Assembly: GCF_900114775.1 (NCBI RefSeq)
Contig: NZ_FOUE01000001.1
Span: forward strand, 620,001 to 684,000
Direction: 5' to 3'
DNA length: 64,000 nt
From: Marinobacter zhejiangensis
Lineage (GTDB): Bacteria; Pseudomonadota; Gammaproteobacteria; Pseudomonadales; Oleiphilaceae
In this document: positions 52,028 through 64,000 of the stretch, piece after piece
How positions within the stretch are numbered: the first letter of the stretch is position 1
How the letters are laid out: each line of letters starts with the position of its first letter
Position numbers and translations under genes: made by a program
Notes under the pieces: model-generated
Told to the model about the DNA's origin: nothing
Seen by the model: the letters and a program-made list of their open reading frames with translations, nothing else
The model's database searches: none

Positions 52028-52031
52028 AAAC

Positions 52032-52319
52032 CTACTGTGTCGTCTTGTTGGCGTGAGCAGCATGGGTTGAGTGGGTCACCGACTCCGGATCTGGGTGGTG
52101 CTGGCAGGTACCCGGAACAGGATCATAACCGCCTTCTGCCCATGGATGACACCTTAACAAACGTTTTGTTGCCAGAAACAAACCCTTGAGGGGGCCGTGG
52201 TGTTCAATGGCTTCAATCGCGTAAGCAGAGCAAGTGGGGTAGTGGCGGCAGTGACTGGCCATCAGGGGACTGATCGCGTACTGGTAAAAGCGAATGGGCA
52301 GAAGCAGCAGCTTGCGCAT
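52032..52319 (-). CDS. yidD: Membrane protein insertion efficiency factor YidD
   Basis: 95 residues. [20 protein letters not shown] and [19 protein letters not shown] with conserved cysteines, then [17 protein letters not shown], are the YidD signatures. It is a small membrane-associated helper of YidC. It sits between rnpA (12 bases) and yidC (4 bases), as in most bacteria. Confidence 0.95.
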   Translation of the reverse strand: MRKLLLLPIRFYQYAISPLMASHCRHYPTCSAYAIEAIEHHGPLKGLFLATKRLLRCHPWAEGGYDPVPGTCQHHPDPESVTHSTHAAHANKTTQ

Positions 52320-52331
52320 TGACCCGTTCCT

Positions 52332-52763
52332 TTATCCGTCACCAGGAGGTGGCTGGTCAGTTTGGGAGTCGTGTCGTTTGGCCGATGCTGAGTCCGGCCT
52401 GGGGTGTTCCGGTTGTGCCTTTCGTTTCAGGCGATGCCAGAGTTCATTGAGGATGCTATGAAGTTGCGGATTCTCAATGCTGGCAAGACCTTGCCGTCCA
52501 AGAACAACAATGTCCAGAGACGGCAGATCGCTCTGCTGCCGAAATGTTTCCCGTACCAGTCGCTTGATGCGATTGCGCTGTACAGCAAGTTTCAGGTTTT
52601 TCTTTGAAAATACCAGCCCGACCCTGGCGTACCCAAGCTGATTGGGGGTTGCCAGTAGTAAAAAGTGTCGGTGAGGTACCCGAACCTGAACATTATCAAA
52701 GACCTTGCCGTAGTCCCCTGGACGCAGCAAGCGTACGTTCTTGGGAAAAGACAAGGCCTTCAT
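52332..52763 (-). CDS. rnpA: Ribonuclease P protein component
   Basis: 143 residues. FSKKNLKLAVQRNRIKRLVR is the RNase P protein signature and FPKNVRLLRPGDYGKVF the start. It helps the RNase P RNA process tRNA 5' ends. The last 30 or so residues form a polar, Pro-rich tail, making it slightly longer than usual. It lies 17 bases after rpmH. Confidence 0.96.
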   Translation of the reverse strand: MKALSFPKNVRLLRPGDYGKVFDNVQVRVPHRHFLLLATPNQLGYARVGLVFSKKNLKLAVQRNRIKRLVRETFRQQSDLPSLDIVVLGRQGLASIENPQLHSILNELWHRLKRKAQPEHPRPDSASAKRHDSQTDQPPPGDG

Positions 52764-52780
52764 GGCAGCAGGTTGTCTGA

Positions 52781-52915
52781 TTATGCAGACAGACGTGCGC
52801 GACCCTTGGCACGACGACGGGCCAGAATCTTGCGGCCGTTGGCAGTAGCCATACGGGCACGGAAGCCGTGGGTGCGCTTACGCTTCAGTACGCTCGGTTG
52901 AAACGTTCTTTTCAT
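52781..52915 (-). CDS. rpmH: 50S ribosomal protein L34
   Basis: 44 residues, [20 protein letters not shown] and [12 protein letters not shown], matching the universal L34 sequence. ATG at 52915. First gene of the rpmH-rnpA-yidD-yidC unit, with a clear promoter about 75 bases upstream. Confidence 0.98.
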   Translation of the reverse strand: MKRTFQPSVLKRKRTHGFRARMATANGRKILARRRAKGRARLSA

Positions 52916-52988
52916 GGGAATGCTCTCACATAACAGAAATTGATATTCAGTGGCTGGCTGCAAAATGAACAGCCAAAACAGGAGCGGC

Positions 52989-53017
52989 ATTCTATGCAAA
53001 CTGGCGCGGTAATTCAA
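52989..53017 (-). promoter_or_regulatory. Sigma70 promoter of rpmH
   Basis: Read leftwards, TTGAAT (53012-53017) and TAGAAT (52989-52994) are separated by exactly 17 bases, placing the start of transcription about 65-70 bases before rpmH. Confidence 0.65.
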
Positions 53018-53576
53018 TGGTTGAAAACGAGGAGTTTGTAACCGGTGTTGTCGGTGGCCGGCGAACGGAAGACTGAATGGAAAACTAATAAGTTTAAAAA
53101 GTTCTTTTGAAATTTTTTTTAAAGATTATTTATTACTGTTATAGAGCATCTTGGTTTCTGTGGAAATGTCAAAAAATCTTAATAGATCCAAGTTGTTGGA
53201 TGAATGACAACCAGGTTGAAGAGTGCCATTGAGGGCTGTGAGTAACGATCTAAAGAAATGGGGAAAAGTCCTGGTTCCGAAAATGGCCCGGGTTGTCCAC
53301 GTTTTGTTAGGGGTGCTGATAACAGGGTTCTATGCAGGGTGTTAACAACCTGCTGTGGGTAACTTTTCACAATAATTTTTCTGTACACAAGGCTGTAGGT
53401 AAGTCTGTAATAATATGATAAATATAAGAATAGATTTCCACAGGCTGTTAGTTACTTTTGTTTTGCCCTTTTACTGGACCGCCCTGCGAGGTAGAATTCG
53501 GGATCATCTTTTACTCGTTCCCCCGTTCCTTTATGTCAGGAAGCGGCGGGCTATGTTTAGCATCGGAGGCAGGCTC
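53018..53576. other. rpmH-dnaA intergenic region, probable replication origin
   Basis: 559 bases without a gene. AT-rich stretches at about 53085-53150 and 53370-53440. Degenerate DnaA boxes: TGTGGAAAT (53160), TTGTCCACG (53293), TGTGGGTAA (53355) and TTTCCACAG (53436); no perfect copy. Genes point away on both sides (rpmH left, dnaA right), the usual setting of oriC in Pseudomonas-type gammaproteobacteria. The dnaA promoter must also lie here; I could not fix a well-spaced pair. Confidence 0.6.
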
Positions 53577-55034
53577 GTGCCGCAGACGATTTGGCATCAA
53601 TGTCTCGAAGTACTCCGGGATGAGTTTCCCGCGCAGCAATTCAATACCTGGCTAAGGCCGTTGCAGTCTGATCATCGCGAAGGGCAGCTGATGCTGTTCG
53701 CCCCCAACCGCTTTGTGATGGACTGGGTCAATGAGAAATACCTGCGGCGTATAGAAGAAGTACTTAAGGATTTGCTGGGCGGCCAAGCGCCCAGGGTTAA
53801 TATGAAGGTGGGCTCTGCCCCTAAACCCGGCGACAGTTCCGAACCAGCGGCGGAACCTGTCCGCAAGGCCGTGCCTGTACGACCGGCACTGACCGAGGAA
53901 TCGGTATCAGTGACGGAAGAGGAAAAGGGCGTGGCGGCCACGGTGGCAGAACCGAAGGTGAAGCCCAAGGTTGAGGATCGCCGGTCGGTCCAGGTTGAAG
54001 GGGATATCAAGCACCAAAGCTTCCTTAATGAAGGCTTTACCTTCGAGACCTTTGTTGAGGGTAAGTCGAACCAGCTGGCCAGAGCGGCCTCCATGCAGGT
54101 GGCAGAGAATCCCGGCGGTGCCTATAACCCACTGTTCCTTTATGGTGGGGTTGGTCTCGGTAAAACTCACCTGATGCATGCCATCGGCAATGAAATCGTA
54201 CGCCGTAATCCCGGAGCCAAGGTGGCCTACCTGCGTTCGGAACGGTTCGTGGCGGATATGGTCAAGGCGTTGCAGCTCAACGCGATCAATGAGTTCAAAC
54301 GTTATTACCGCTCTGTTGACGCGTTGTTGATCGATGACATCCAGTTTTTTGCCCGCAAGGAACGCTCCCAGGAGGAGTTTTTCCACACCTTTAATGCACT
54401 GCTTGAAGGTGGCCAGCAGGTCATCGTGACCTGTGACCGCTTCCCCAAAGAGATCGTGGACATGGAGGAGCGCCTCAAGTCGCGGTTTGGTTGGGGACTG
54501 ACGGTGATGGTTGAGCCGCCGGAGCTGGAAACACGGGTTGCTATCCTGATGAAAAAGGCTGAGCAGGCGAATGTCCGACTCAGCAGTGAGGCGGCTTTCT
54601 TTATCGCCCAGAAGATCCGCTCCAACGTCCGGGAACTGGAGGGAGCGTTGCGGCTGGTGATTGCCAATGCCCATTTTACCGGTTCGGAAATAACCCCACC
54701 CTTTATAAGGGAAAGTCTGAAAGACCTGTTGGCTCTGCATGAGAAGCAGGTCAGCATCGACAATATTCAGCGTACCGTGGCCGAGTATTACAAGATCAAG
54801 GTGGCCGATCTGCTGTCGAAGCGGCGAACCCGTACTGTCACCCGTCCGCGGCAGGTCGCAATGTCCCTTGCCAAGGAACTGACCAATCACTCGTTGCCAG
54901 AGATTGGTGATGCCTTTGGTGGACGGGATCACACCACGGTGTTGCATGCTTGTAAGAAAATTGTCGAATTGCAGGAAACGGATCCGAACATCCGTGAGGA
55001 CTACCAGAACTTCATGCGTCTGTTGACGACTTGA
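53577..55034 (+). CDS. dnaA: Chromosomal replication initiator DnaA
   Basis: 485 residues. Domain I starts [20 protein letters not shown] and a variable domain II follows (about 90-150). The AAA+ domain has [16 protein letters not shown] and [17 protein letters not shown]; the domain IV DNA-binding signature is [16 protein letters not shown]. It opens oriC and regulates its own and other genes through DnaA boxes. I chose GTG 53577 because GGAGG stands 7 bases before it and the N-terminus then aligns with the pseudomonad pattern; ATG 53553 and ATG 53415 are in frame upstream but lack a site of this quality. Confidence 0.96.
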   Translation: MPQTIWHQCLEVLRDEFPAQQFNTWLRPLQSDHREGQLMLFAPNRFVMDWVNEKYLRRIEEVLKDLLGGQAPRVNMKVGSAPKPGDSSEPAAEPVRKAVPVRPALTEESVSVTEEEKGVAATVAEPKVKPKVEDRRSVQVEGDIKHQSFLNEGFTFETFVEGKSNQLARAASMQVAENPGGAYNPLFLYGGVGLGKTHLMHAIGNEIVRRNPGAKVAYLRSERFVADMVKALQLNAINEFKRYYRSVDALLIDDIQFFARKERSQEEFFHTFNALLEGGQQVIVTCDRFPKEIVDMEERLKSRFGWGLTVMVEPPELETRVAILMKKAEQANVRLSSEAAFFIAQKIRSNVRELEGALRLVIANAHFTGSEITPPFIRESLKDLLALHEKQVSIDNIQRTVAEYYKIKVADLLSKRRTRTVTRPRQVAMSLAKELTNHSLPEIGDAFGGRDHTTVLHACKKIVELQETDPNIREDYQNFMRLLTT

Positions 55035-55110
55035 TCGCCAACTGACCGATACTGTGAATTGCTGTTTGACCCAACGCTAACTTAATTCATTGATAACAAA
55101 GCCGAGTGCC

Positions 55111-56214
55111 ATGAGACTGACGATCAGCCGCGAGTCCCTGTTAACCCCCCTGCTCTCCATTGCCGGGGTTGTGGAAAAAAAACAGACCATGCCCGTGCTG
55201 TCCAACGTGTTGTTGGAGGCTGAAGGTAATACCCTGACCCTGACCGGTACCAATATGGAAGTGGAACTGGTTGGCCGGGTGATGCCGGTTCATATTGATC
55301 AGCCCGGACGCATTACGGTGCCGGCTCGTAAGCTGGCAGATATCTGTCGGGCGCTTGGCGATGAGTCGCCGATTGAGCTGGCCCTGGAAGGAGATCGCCT
55401 GCACCTGCGTAGCGGCGCCAGCCATTTCACGCTGTCTACGCTGCCGGCGGAACACTTTCCCAATGTGGAAGATGAGCCCGAAAGCTTCCGACTTGAGCTG
55501 CCGCAGAAAGAACTCGGGCGTATGCTCGATTCAACAGCGTTTGCCATGGCCCAACAGGATGTCCGCTATTACCTCAACGGCTTGTTGCTGGAAGTGGACC
55601 AGGATCATGTCCGCGCGGTGGCGACCGACGGTCACCGTCTGGCGATGGCGCACCTGGATATGGCAACGGGCTGCCCCGAGCCGCGTCAGGTGATCGTGCC
55701 GCGTAAAGGTGTACTGGAGCTTGCCCGGTTGCTGGACGATGTTGAAACGCCGGTGACCTTGGTGATTGGTGATAACCACCTGCGCGCCACGGTTGGTTCG
55801 TATACCTTTACCTCAAAACTGATTGAAGGCAAATTCCCGGACTACAACCGGGTAATTCCCCGGGGCGGCGACAAGGTTGTGTTGGCAGATCGCGCGACGC
55901 TGAAAAGTACCCTGCAGCGGGCCGGTATTCTGTCCCACGAAAACATCCGTGGGGTTCGCCTCAATCTGTCGTCCAACCAGCTTCAGGTGTTTGCCAACAA
56001 CCCGGATCAGGAACAGGCCGAAGATGCGTTGGCGGTTGAGTACCAGGGCGAATCACTGCAGATCGGCTTTAATGTAGGCTATCTGGTGGATGTGCTGAAC
56101 GTGCTGGATGAAGAGCTGGTCAAGATCACCCTGGCGAACCCCAATAGCAGTGCATTGTTGGAGGCACAGAACGACAACCGGAGCCTGTACGTGGTCATGC
56201 CCATGCGACTGTAG
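55111..56214 (+). CDS. dnaN: DNA polymerase III beta sliding clamp
   Basis: 367 residues. Starts MRLTISRESLLTPLLSIAGV with EKKQTMPVLSNVLLE, contains QDVRYYLNGLLLEV, and ends in the canonical VVMPMRL. Three clamp domains. ATG 55111 fits the family N-terminus; a TTG at 55090 is in frame. It lies 76 bases after dnaA. The next gene is not recF but an ABC1-family gene, which is unusual. Confidence 0.97.
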   Translation: MRLTISRESLLTPLLSIAGVVEKKQTMPVLSNVLLEAEGNTLTLTGTNMEVELVGRVMPVHIDQPGRITVPARKLADICRALGDESPIELALEGDRLHLRSGASHFTLSTLPAEHFPNVEDEPESFRLELPQKELGRMLDSTAFAMAQQDVRYYLNGLLLEVDQDHVRAVATDGHRLAMAHLDMATGCPEPRQVIVPRKGVLELARLLDDVETPVTLVIGDNHLRATVGSYTFTSKLIEGKFPDYNRVIPRGGDKVVLADRATLKSTLQRAGILSHENIRGVRLNLSSNQLQVFANNPDQEQAEDALAVEYQGESLQIGFNVGYLVDVLNVLDEELVKITLANPNSSALLEAQNDNRSLYVVMPMRL

Positions 56215-56305
56215 CATTGGGCGCCATGGATGGCTCTCACTTGTGGCCCGGAAATCCCAGTTGCTGTGGGCGCTGGTTTTCCGGGGTCACGTCATAGAGG
56301 ACACT

Positions 56306-57598
56306 ATGTTCAAAAGGAAGGCTCTTATGACTGCGGTGACCAACACGTTAAAGGGCGCATTTCGAATTGGCCAGACCCTGTCAGTACTTGGTCGCACCGG
56401 CGTCAACTGGATGCTGGGCGAACGCCCCCCTGCGCCAAAGCTGTTACGACAAACGTTCGAATCCCTCGGGGCGACCTATATCAAGCTGGGTCAGTTCATT
56501 GCCAGCTCCCCAACCTTTTTCCCCAAGGCTTACGTTGAAGAATTCCAGTACTGCCTGGACCGCACGCCCAGCCTGCCATTTTCGGTAATCCGCCGAATCA
56601 TTGCCGAAGAACTCGACCGCCCTATTGACCAGGTGTTCGCGGAGATCGACCCCGTCGCGTTGGCGTCTGCCTCCATTGCCCAGGTTCACGCTGCTCGTCT
56701 GGTTACCGGTGAAGACGTAGTGATCAAGGTACAGAAGCCCGGGGTGGAAAATACCCTGCTGACCGACCTCAACTTCCTGTACCTGTCGGCTCGAATTCTC
56801 GAAACCCTGGCACCGAAGCTGTCCTGGACGTCGCTGTCCGGGATTGTTGAGGAAATTCAACGGACCATGATGGAAGAGTGTGATTTCATCAAGGAAGCGA
56901 ACAACCTCAAGGTATTCCGCGATTTCCTCCACAATACCCATAATGAAGATGCGACCGTACCAAAGGTTTACGAACACTGCAGTACCCGACGCATTTTGAC
57001 GATGGAGCGCTTTTACGGGGTACCACTCACGGATCTCGAAAGTATTCGCGGCTACGCCCGTGATCCCGAACGTACCCTGATTACGGCGATGAACACCTGG
57101 TTCGCCAGCCTGACCCAGTGTGAGTTTTTCCACGCTGACGTTCACGCCGGTAACCTGATGGTGCTGAAGGATGGGCGGGTCGGCTTTATCGATTTTGGTA
57201 TTGTCGGGCGTATTCGCCCGGATACCTGGCAGGCGGTATCGGATTTTATTTCCGCGGTCATGGTGGGGAACTTCGATGGCGTTGCCGATGCGATGATCCG
57301 AATCGGCATTACCCATGAAACCGTCGTGGTGTCCGATCTCGCCAACGATCTGCGCAAACTGTATCAGCAAATGGACCGGATGGTGCCGGACGAGGTGCCC
57401 TACCAGCCTGAGCAGGCTGATGACGACGTCAATAATATCCTGATGGAGATGGTCAAGATTGGGGAAAGCCACGGCCTTCATTTCCCAAGGGAGTTCGCGC
57501 TGCTGCTCAAGCAGTTCCTATATTTCGATCGTTACGTTCATATCCTGGCGCCAGAGATGGATGTGTTTATGGATGAGCGTTTGAACATGTTGCATTGA
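56306..57598 (+). CDS. ABC1/AarF/UbiB-family protein kinase-like protein
   Basis: 430 residues. Motifs of the ABC1 atypical kinase family: GATYIKLGQFIASSP (KxGQ), ASASIAQVHAA (Ala-rich loop), VVIKVQKPG (kinase lysine), MEECDFIKEANN, FHADVHAGNLMVL and FIDFGIVGR (metal-binding DFG). It lacks the long C-terminal hydrophobic pair typical of UbiB, so a role in ubiquinone synthesis is not certain. Relatives act as ATPases tied to isoprenoid lipid handling at membranes. ATG 56306 has AGAGG upstream. It separates dnaN from recF and is closed by its own terminator, so recF likely needs its own promoter. Confidence 0.87.
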   Translation: MFKRKALMTAVTNTLKGAFRIGQTLSVLGRTGVNWMLGERPPAPKLLRQTFESLGATYIKLGQFIASSPTFFPKAYVEEFQYCLDRTPSLPFSVIRRIIAEELDRPIDQVFAEIDPVALASASIAQVHAARLVTGEDVVIKVQKPGVENTLLTDLNFLYLSARILETLAPKLSWTSLSGIVEEIQRTMMEECDFIKEANNLKVFRDFLHNTHNEDATVPKVYEHCSTRRILTMERFYGVPLTDLESIRGYARDPERTLITAMNTWFASLTQCEFFHADVHAGNLMVLKDGRVGFIDFGIVGRIRPDTWQAVSDFISAVMVGNFDGVADAMIRIGITHETVVVSDLANDLRKLYQQMDRMVPDEVPYQPEQADDDVNNILMEMVKIGESHGLHFPREFALLLKQFLYFDRYVHILAPEMDVFMDERLNMLH

Positions 57599-57654
57599 CC
57601 GGAAATCGTTGGGCCACGCGTGTGGTTCTGACGAACACCAGGCGCTGACAAGAA

Positions 57655-57689
57655 AGGCCATCGGGTATCCCAACCGATGGCTTTTTTTA
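57655..57689 (+). terminator. Rho-independent terminator after the ABC1-family gene
   Basis: GCCATCGG (57657-57664) pairs with CCGATGGC (57674-57681), followed by seven T. It isolates recF-gyrB from dnaA-dnaN transcription. Confidence 0.85.
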
Positions 57690-57846
57690 TTATGGGTGTT
57701 TTGTCGGGGGGCTTTGACATCTAGGTATCGTCGATGAGCAGGTTGTCGGCGTGCTGACTTTCGTAAACCCCCCGTGTAGGTAATAATGACTCGGCTCGTA
57801 GCCGTTCCAATCTTGAAACCCACCACCTTTCCCAGCCCAGGACTCT

Positions 57847-61414
<3,568 letters not shown>

Positions 61415-61429
61415 GGTCTGGTTTTCCCC

Positions 61430-61462
61430 AAAAAAAAGCGACCCGATTGGGTCGCTTTTTTT
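61430..61462. terminator. Bidirectional Rho-independent terminator after gyrB
   Basis: AGCGACCC (61437-61444) pairs with GGGTCGCT (61449-61456) around GATT, flanked by A and T runs on both sides, so it can stop gyrB and the convergent membrane-protein gene. Confidence 0.88.
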
Positions 61463-61480
61463 ATGCCTGTGGATAACTGG

Positions 61481-62236
61481 CTATTTCGACGAGGATTGGT
61501 CGCCGCCCTGTTCCTGGTGTTGGTGCAGGTGGGGCGACATCACCTCTTCGAGGGTGTAACCGGTGAGCCGGCGGATGGTGCGCCACAGGTAATAGAAAAT
61601 GCCGATCATCATGATCATGGACGGAATGGCAATCATTGGATAGCTGACCAGGGTCATCTGGCCGAGTTCCTCATTGAATGCCTGGGTACCGGCGGGACTG
61701 GTGACGATCCACTTCGCCAGGATGTAGTTCATGGCGGAAGAAAAGAAAAAGGTACCGCTGAACAGGTAGCTGGCATTGAGCAGGCGGCGTTCAAACTCCA
61801 CTTCGGCGTCCCTGGCCTCCAAAGCCTGCTGAATCTTATCCACATCCAGCACCGATGGGTTATAGAGCAGGGTTCGCACCAACGGGTACTGGGTCCTTGT
61901 GGATACTAAAACGGCGAGGCCGATCAGCAGAGGAACCGCCGCTTCCTTGATGGCAAGCCACTGTGCATCAAGCTCCATCAGTCCGATACTGCCGGTCAGC
62001 CCGACGCTGATGACCCCCAGCACGGCGATAAAGTTGTACTTGCGGTAGCGGATCAGCTCAAACAACCCCCAGCCCAACGGGAATGCGAGTCCGACGATAA
62101 GTGCCCAGGTACTTCCCAGGTACTCGTCACCGCTGAGCTTCATCAGAATAACCGAGGGAATGACGATGCTGACCAGCAGGTCAACCCAGGGACGGGGTTT
62201 GTGGTTGGGACGTGGTGTTTGCGACACTTGGTTCAT
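61481..62236 (-). CDS. Multi-pass membrane protein (VC0807-like family)
   Basis: 251 residues with about six hydrophobic segments, including PWVDLLVSIVIPSVILMKLS, LLIGLAVLVSTRTQYPL and SYPMIAIPSMIMMIGIFYYL. The stretch MNYILAKWIVTSPAGTQAFN fits the conserved-hypothetical family I recall as VC0807; no function is established. The His/Gln-rich C-terminus is polar. ATG 62236 is preferred; an in-frame ATG at 62266 exists, and neither has a strong ribosome site. A perfect DnaA box lies inside at 61836-61844, others at 62246-62254 and 61468-61476. Confidence 0.75.
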   Translation of the reverse strand: MNQVSQTPRPNHKPRPWVDLLVSIVIPSVILMKLSGDEYLGSTWALIVGLAFPLGWGLFELIRYRKYNFIAVLGVISVGLTGSIGLMELDAQWLAIKEAAVPLLIGLAVLVSTRTQYPLVRTLLYNPSVLDVDKIQQALEARDAEVEFERRLLNASYLFSGTFFFSSAMNYILAKWIVTSPAGTQAFNEELGQMTLVSYPMIAIPSMIMMIGIFYYLWRTIRRLTGYTLEEVMSPHLHQHQEQGGDQSSSK

Positions 62237-62350
62237 AAAACGGCCTGTGGATAACTTTCTTATCATGTCCGAAACAGTGTGACGGGGTAGCGCCCAACCA
62301 GTATACGATGGACGCCACGGTGACCGAAGGGGCTTTTTGTGACCCTGGGG

Positions 62351-62896
62351 TTATTGCTGTGTGCCGAGTGAAGAAGAACGGGCTTCGTCACCGATGTAGA
62401 GAAAGTTGGTGTAACGTCGGCGAGGTCCAGTGGTCTGTACCGCGGTCTGGATAGACACCACGGCGTTGGTGTCCGCAGAGCGAAAGCGGGAGGCATAGCC
62501 GTCGGTCTGGCCATTTCGCTCACGCCAATCTCCTTCTTCCCGCCAGTCCGGGCCAAGACAGGCACGAACCGAGGTGAGTGACTGTTGGTGACGTTGCTTG
62601 GCGACTTCAATATCGGGGTCGGATGCGGAGCAGAGGTACACAGAGTCGCCAGCACCCCAGTTCCAGATTTGGCAATGACGATGCACCAGTTCGATCTTGG
62701 CGTCATAGACTGTGCTCAACGGCATGGTGGTGCCCTTTCCCCGGAAACTGCTAAAGCCGGTATCGTAGTCAGCAATCAGCTGCTGCAGGCCGCCGCACAC
62801 ATCGTCGGTACCAGCGGTGAGTTGCTGCAGGCTGCTGCAGCCTGAGAGGCCCATCAAAGTCACAGCAACCAGAGAAAGCGGACGAGCAAAGCGCAT
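62351..62896 (-). CDS. Outer-membrane-type lipoprotein of unknown function
   Basis: 181 residues with a lipoprotein signal peptide (MRFARPLSLVAVTLMG, lipobox LSGC). The mature part is polar and has several cysteines (VCGGLQQLI, RHCQIWNWG, YLCSASD, RACLGPDW). I do not recognise the family. ATG 62896 is preceded by AAGGGA; an ATG at 62935 is also in frame. It lies upstream of the membrane-protein gene on the same strand, 114 bases apart, so cotranscription is possible. Confidence 0.75.
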   Translation of the reverse strand: MRFARPLSLVAVTLMGLSGCSSLQQLTAGTDDVCGGLQQLIADYDTGFSSFRGKGTTMPLSTVYDAKIELVHRHCQIWNWGAGDSVYLCSASDPDIEVAKQRHQQSLTSVRACLGPDWREEGDWRERNGQTDGYASRFRSADTNAVVSIQTAVQTTGPRRRYTNFLYIGDEARSSSLGTQQ

Positions 62897-63061
62897 GATG
62901 AATCCCTTATCAGATGTCGAAGCGGCGTCAGCCACACAAGGTACGGGTGGGCTATACAGGACAGATGCTAAGTCTAGCGTGCTTTAAGGCGTTTGTGGGG
63001 ACTTAAAGTGGGGATGATCAGGCAAAAAGAAAAACGGACAGAATAATGCAAGGGGAGATAT

Positions 63062-63138
<77 letters not shown>

Positions 63139-63197
63139 AATCAAGGCCGCCATTATACGGAATCGCCGGACGAATTCCAGTGCCCCGAGAGTGAAAT

Positions 63198-63749
63198 TTA
63201 CAGGCTGTTGTTAGCGAGGAGGTGGTCGGTGAGGCTGGCAAGGTTATCGAACACGCCAACGCCCTCAAGTGGTCGTTCCTGTAGGTGAGCTTCGGTTTCG
63301 ACCCCATTTCCGGTTCTTACCAGATAGGTCTCGCAGCCGACAGCAAGCCCGGCTTCCAGGTCCTTGCGACTGTCCCCGACCATGATTGCGCCTTCGAGCG
63401 TAGCCAGACCAAAGTGTTCACGAATCTGGTCAAACAGACCGGTTGCAGGTTTGCGGCATTGGCAACGTTCGTCGGGATGATGTGGACAGAAAGCGATGAA
63501 GTCGATGACACCGCCATGCCCTTTCAGTAACTGCCGCAGCTTGTCATGCATGGCCTCCAGGGTGTCGAGGTCATAGTAGCCCCGCCCGACCCCGGATTGG
63601 TTGGTGGCAATGGCGACGCGATACCCGGCGACACAGAGTCGGCCGATGGCATCCAGGCTGCCGGGAAGGGGGTGCCACTGAGTTGGAGAACAGATATAAC
63701 TGCCATCGTACTCATTGATGACCCCATCCCGGTCGAGGATGACCAGCAT
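63198..63749 (-). CDS. gmhB: D-glycero-beta-D-manno-heptose-1,7-bisphosphate 7-phosphatase
   Basis: 183 residues, typical length. HAD motif [10 protein letters not shown] (Asp6, Asp8), [12 protein letters not shown], the zinc-loop [14 protein letters not shown] with three cysteines and a histidine, and [11 protein letters not shown]. It removes the 7-phosphate in ADP-heptose synthesis for LPS core. It follows glyS by 21 bases, a common order in gammaproteobacteria. Confidence 0.95.
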   Translation of the reverse strand: MLVILDRDGVINEYDGSYICSPTQWHPLPGSLDAIGRLCVAGYRVAIATNQSGVGRGYYDLDTLEAMHDKLRQLLKGHGGVIDFIAFCPHHPDERCQCRKPATGLFDQIREHFGLATLEGAIMVGDSRKDLEAGLAVGCETYLVRTGNGVETEAHLQERPLEGVGVFDNLASLTDHLLANNSL

Positions 63750-63770
63750 CGCGCCTAACGCCCCGCCCTG

Positions 63771-64000
63771 TTAACCAGCCGTGGGCAGCAGTGAAATATC
63801 CGCGACCCGCAGGAACAGGTTGCGCAGACGGTTCAGCAGTGCCAGGCGGTTGTTGCGGATCGCTTCGTCGTCGGCCATGACCATGACTTGATCGAAGAAG
63901 TTATCCACAGGTTGACGCAGGTTGGCCAGGGAACTCAGGGCGGCACCGTAGTCGCCCTGTTCGAACAGTGGCAACACCGCTTCAGATTGAGCCGCAACCT
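63771..64000 (-). CDS. glyS: Glycine-tRNA ligase beta subunit, C-terminal end (partial)
   Basis: Only the last 75 or so residues are inside the window; the gene enters from the right edge. The visible segment includes [37 protein letters not shown] and [16 protein letters not shown], the conserved end of the GlyS anticodon-binding domain. The beta subunit pairs with GlyQ to charge tRNA-Gly. A perfect DnaA box lies at 63901-63909. Confidence 0.93.
   Translation of the reverse strand, partial: VAAQSEAVLPLFEQGDYGAALSSLANLRQPVDNFFDQVMVMADDEAIRNNRLALLNRLRNLFLRVADISLLPTAG

Overview
The window looks like the replication-origin region of a marine, Marinobacter-like gammaproteobacterium. The sequence basis is the dnaA-dnaN-recF-gyrB and rpmH-rnpA-yidD-yidC-mnmE blocks, the mnmG-rsmG-parA-parB unit followed by a full atpIBEFHAGDC operon and glmU-glmS, GC-rich codon use throughout, and sodium-linked transporters (NhaB, two SulP proteins). 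The genus is inferred from gene order and protein character and was not tested by any search.

Layout. 1-3.9 kb (minus): nhaB, a SulP anion transporter and a universal stress protein cut by the window edge. 4.2-10.2 kb (plus): a 1242-residue hybrid sensor kinase followed by a REC-PAS-GGDEF-EAL protein whose cyclase signature is degenerate. 10.2-15.3 kb: a MocR-type regulator divergent from a PLP-binding YggS-like protein, an ArgD-like aminotransferase and a serine hydroxymethyltransferase; all four belong to PLP-binding families. 15.6-20.3 kb (plus): a Tat-type lipoprotein metallophosphoesterase, a secreted DUF3299-type protein and a lipoprotein with a PHP-like metallohydrolase domain, apparently an extracytoplasmic set of unknown substrate. 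20.3-31 kb (minus): glmS, glmU and the ATP synthase operon with a clear sigma70 promoter. 31.2-35.6 kb (minus): parB, parA, rsmG, mnmG.

35.6-53.6 kb: an AT-rich segment with two perfect DnaA boxes upstream of mnmG, a lysophospholipid transporter-acyltransferase fusion, an RND pump pair, a long acyl-CoA dehydrogenase, two orphan solute-binding proteins, a small ribbon-helix-helix protein, a second SulP protein, then mnmE, yidC, yidD, rnpA and rpmH on the minus strand up to the rpmH-dnaA gap. 53.6-61.4 kb (plus): dnaA, dnaN, an ABC1/UbiB-family kinase-like gene, recF (which carries two parS sites) and gyrB. 61.4-64 kb (minus): a membrane protein, a lipoprotein, tRNA-Pro(CGG), gmhB and the 3' end of glyS.

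How it fits together. Most genes left of about 53 kb run leftwards and those from dnaA to gyrB run rightwards, as expected for replication starting in the rpmH-dnaA gap. ParA and ParB (31-33 kb) would act on the parS sites in recF (58.3 and 58.9 kb). The 9-mer TTATCCACA occurs 16 times by eye, 15 of them to the right of 33.9 kb. No insertion sequence, prophage, CRISPR array or rRNA was seen. The least explained parts are the PLP-protein cluster, the secreted phosphoesterase/PHP cluster and the spread-out DnaA boxes.
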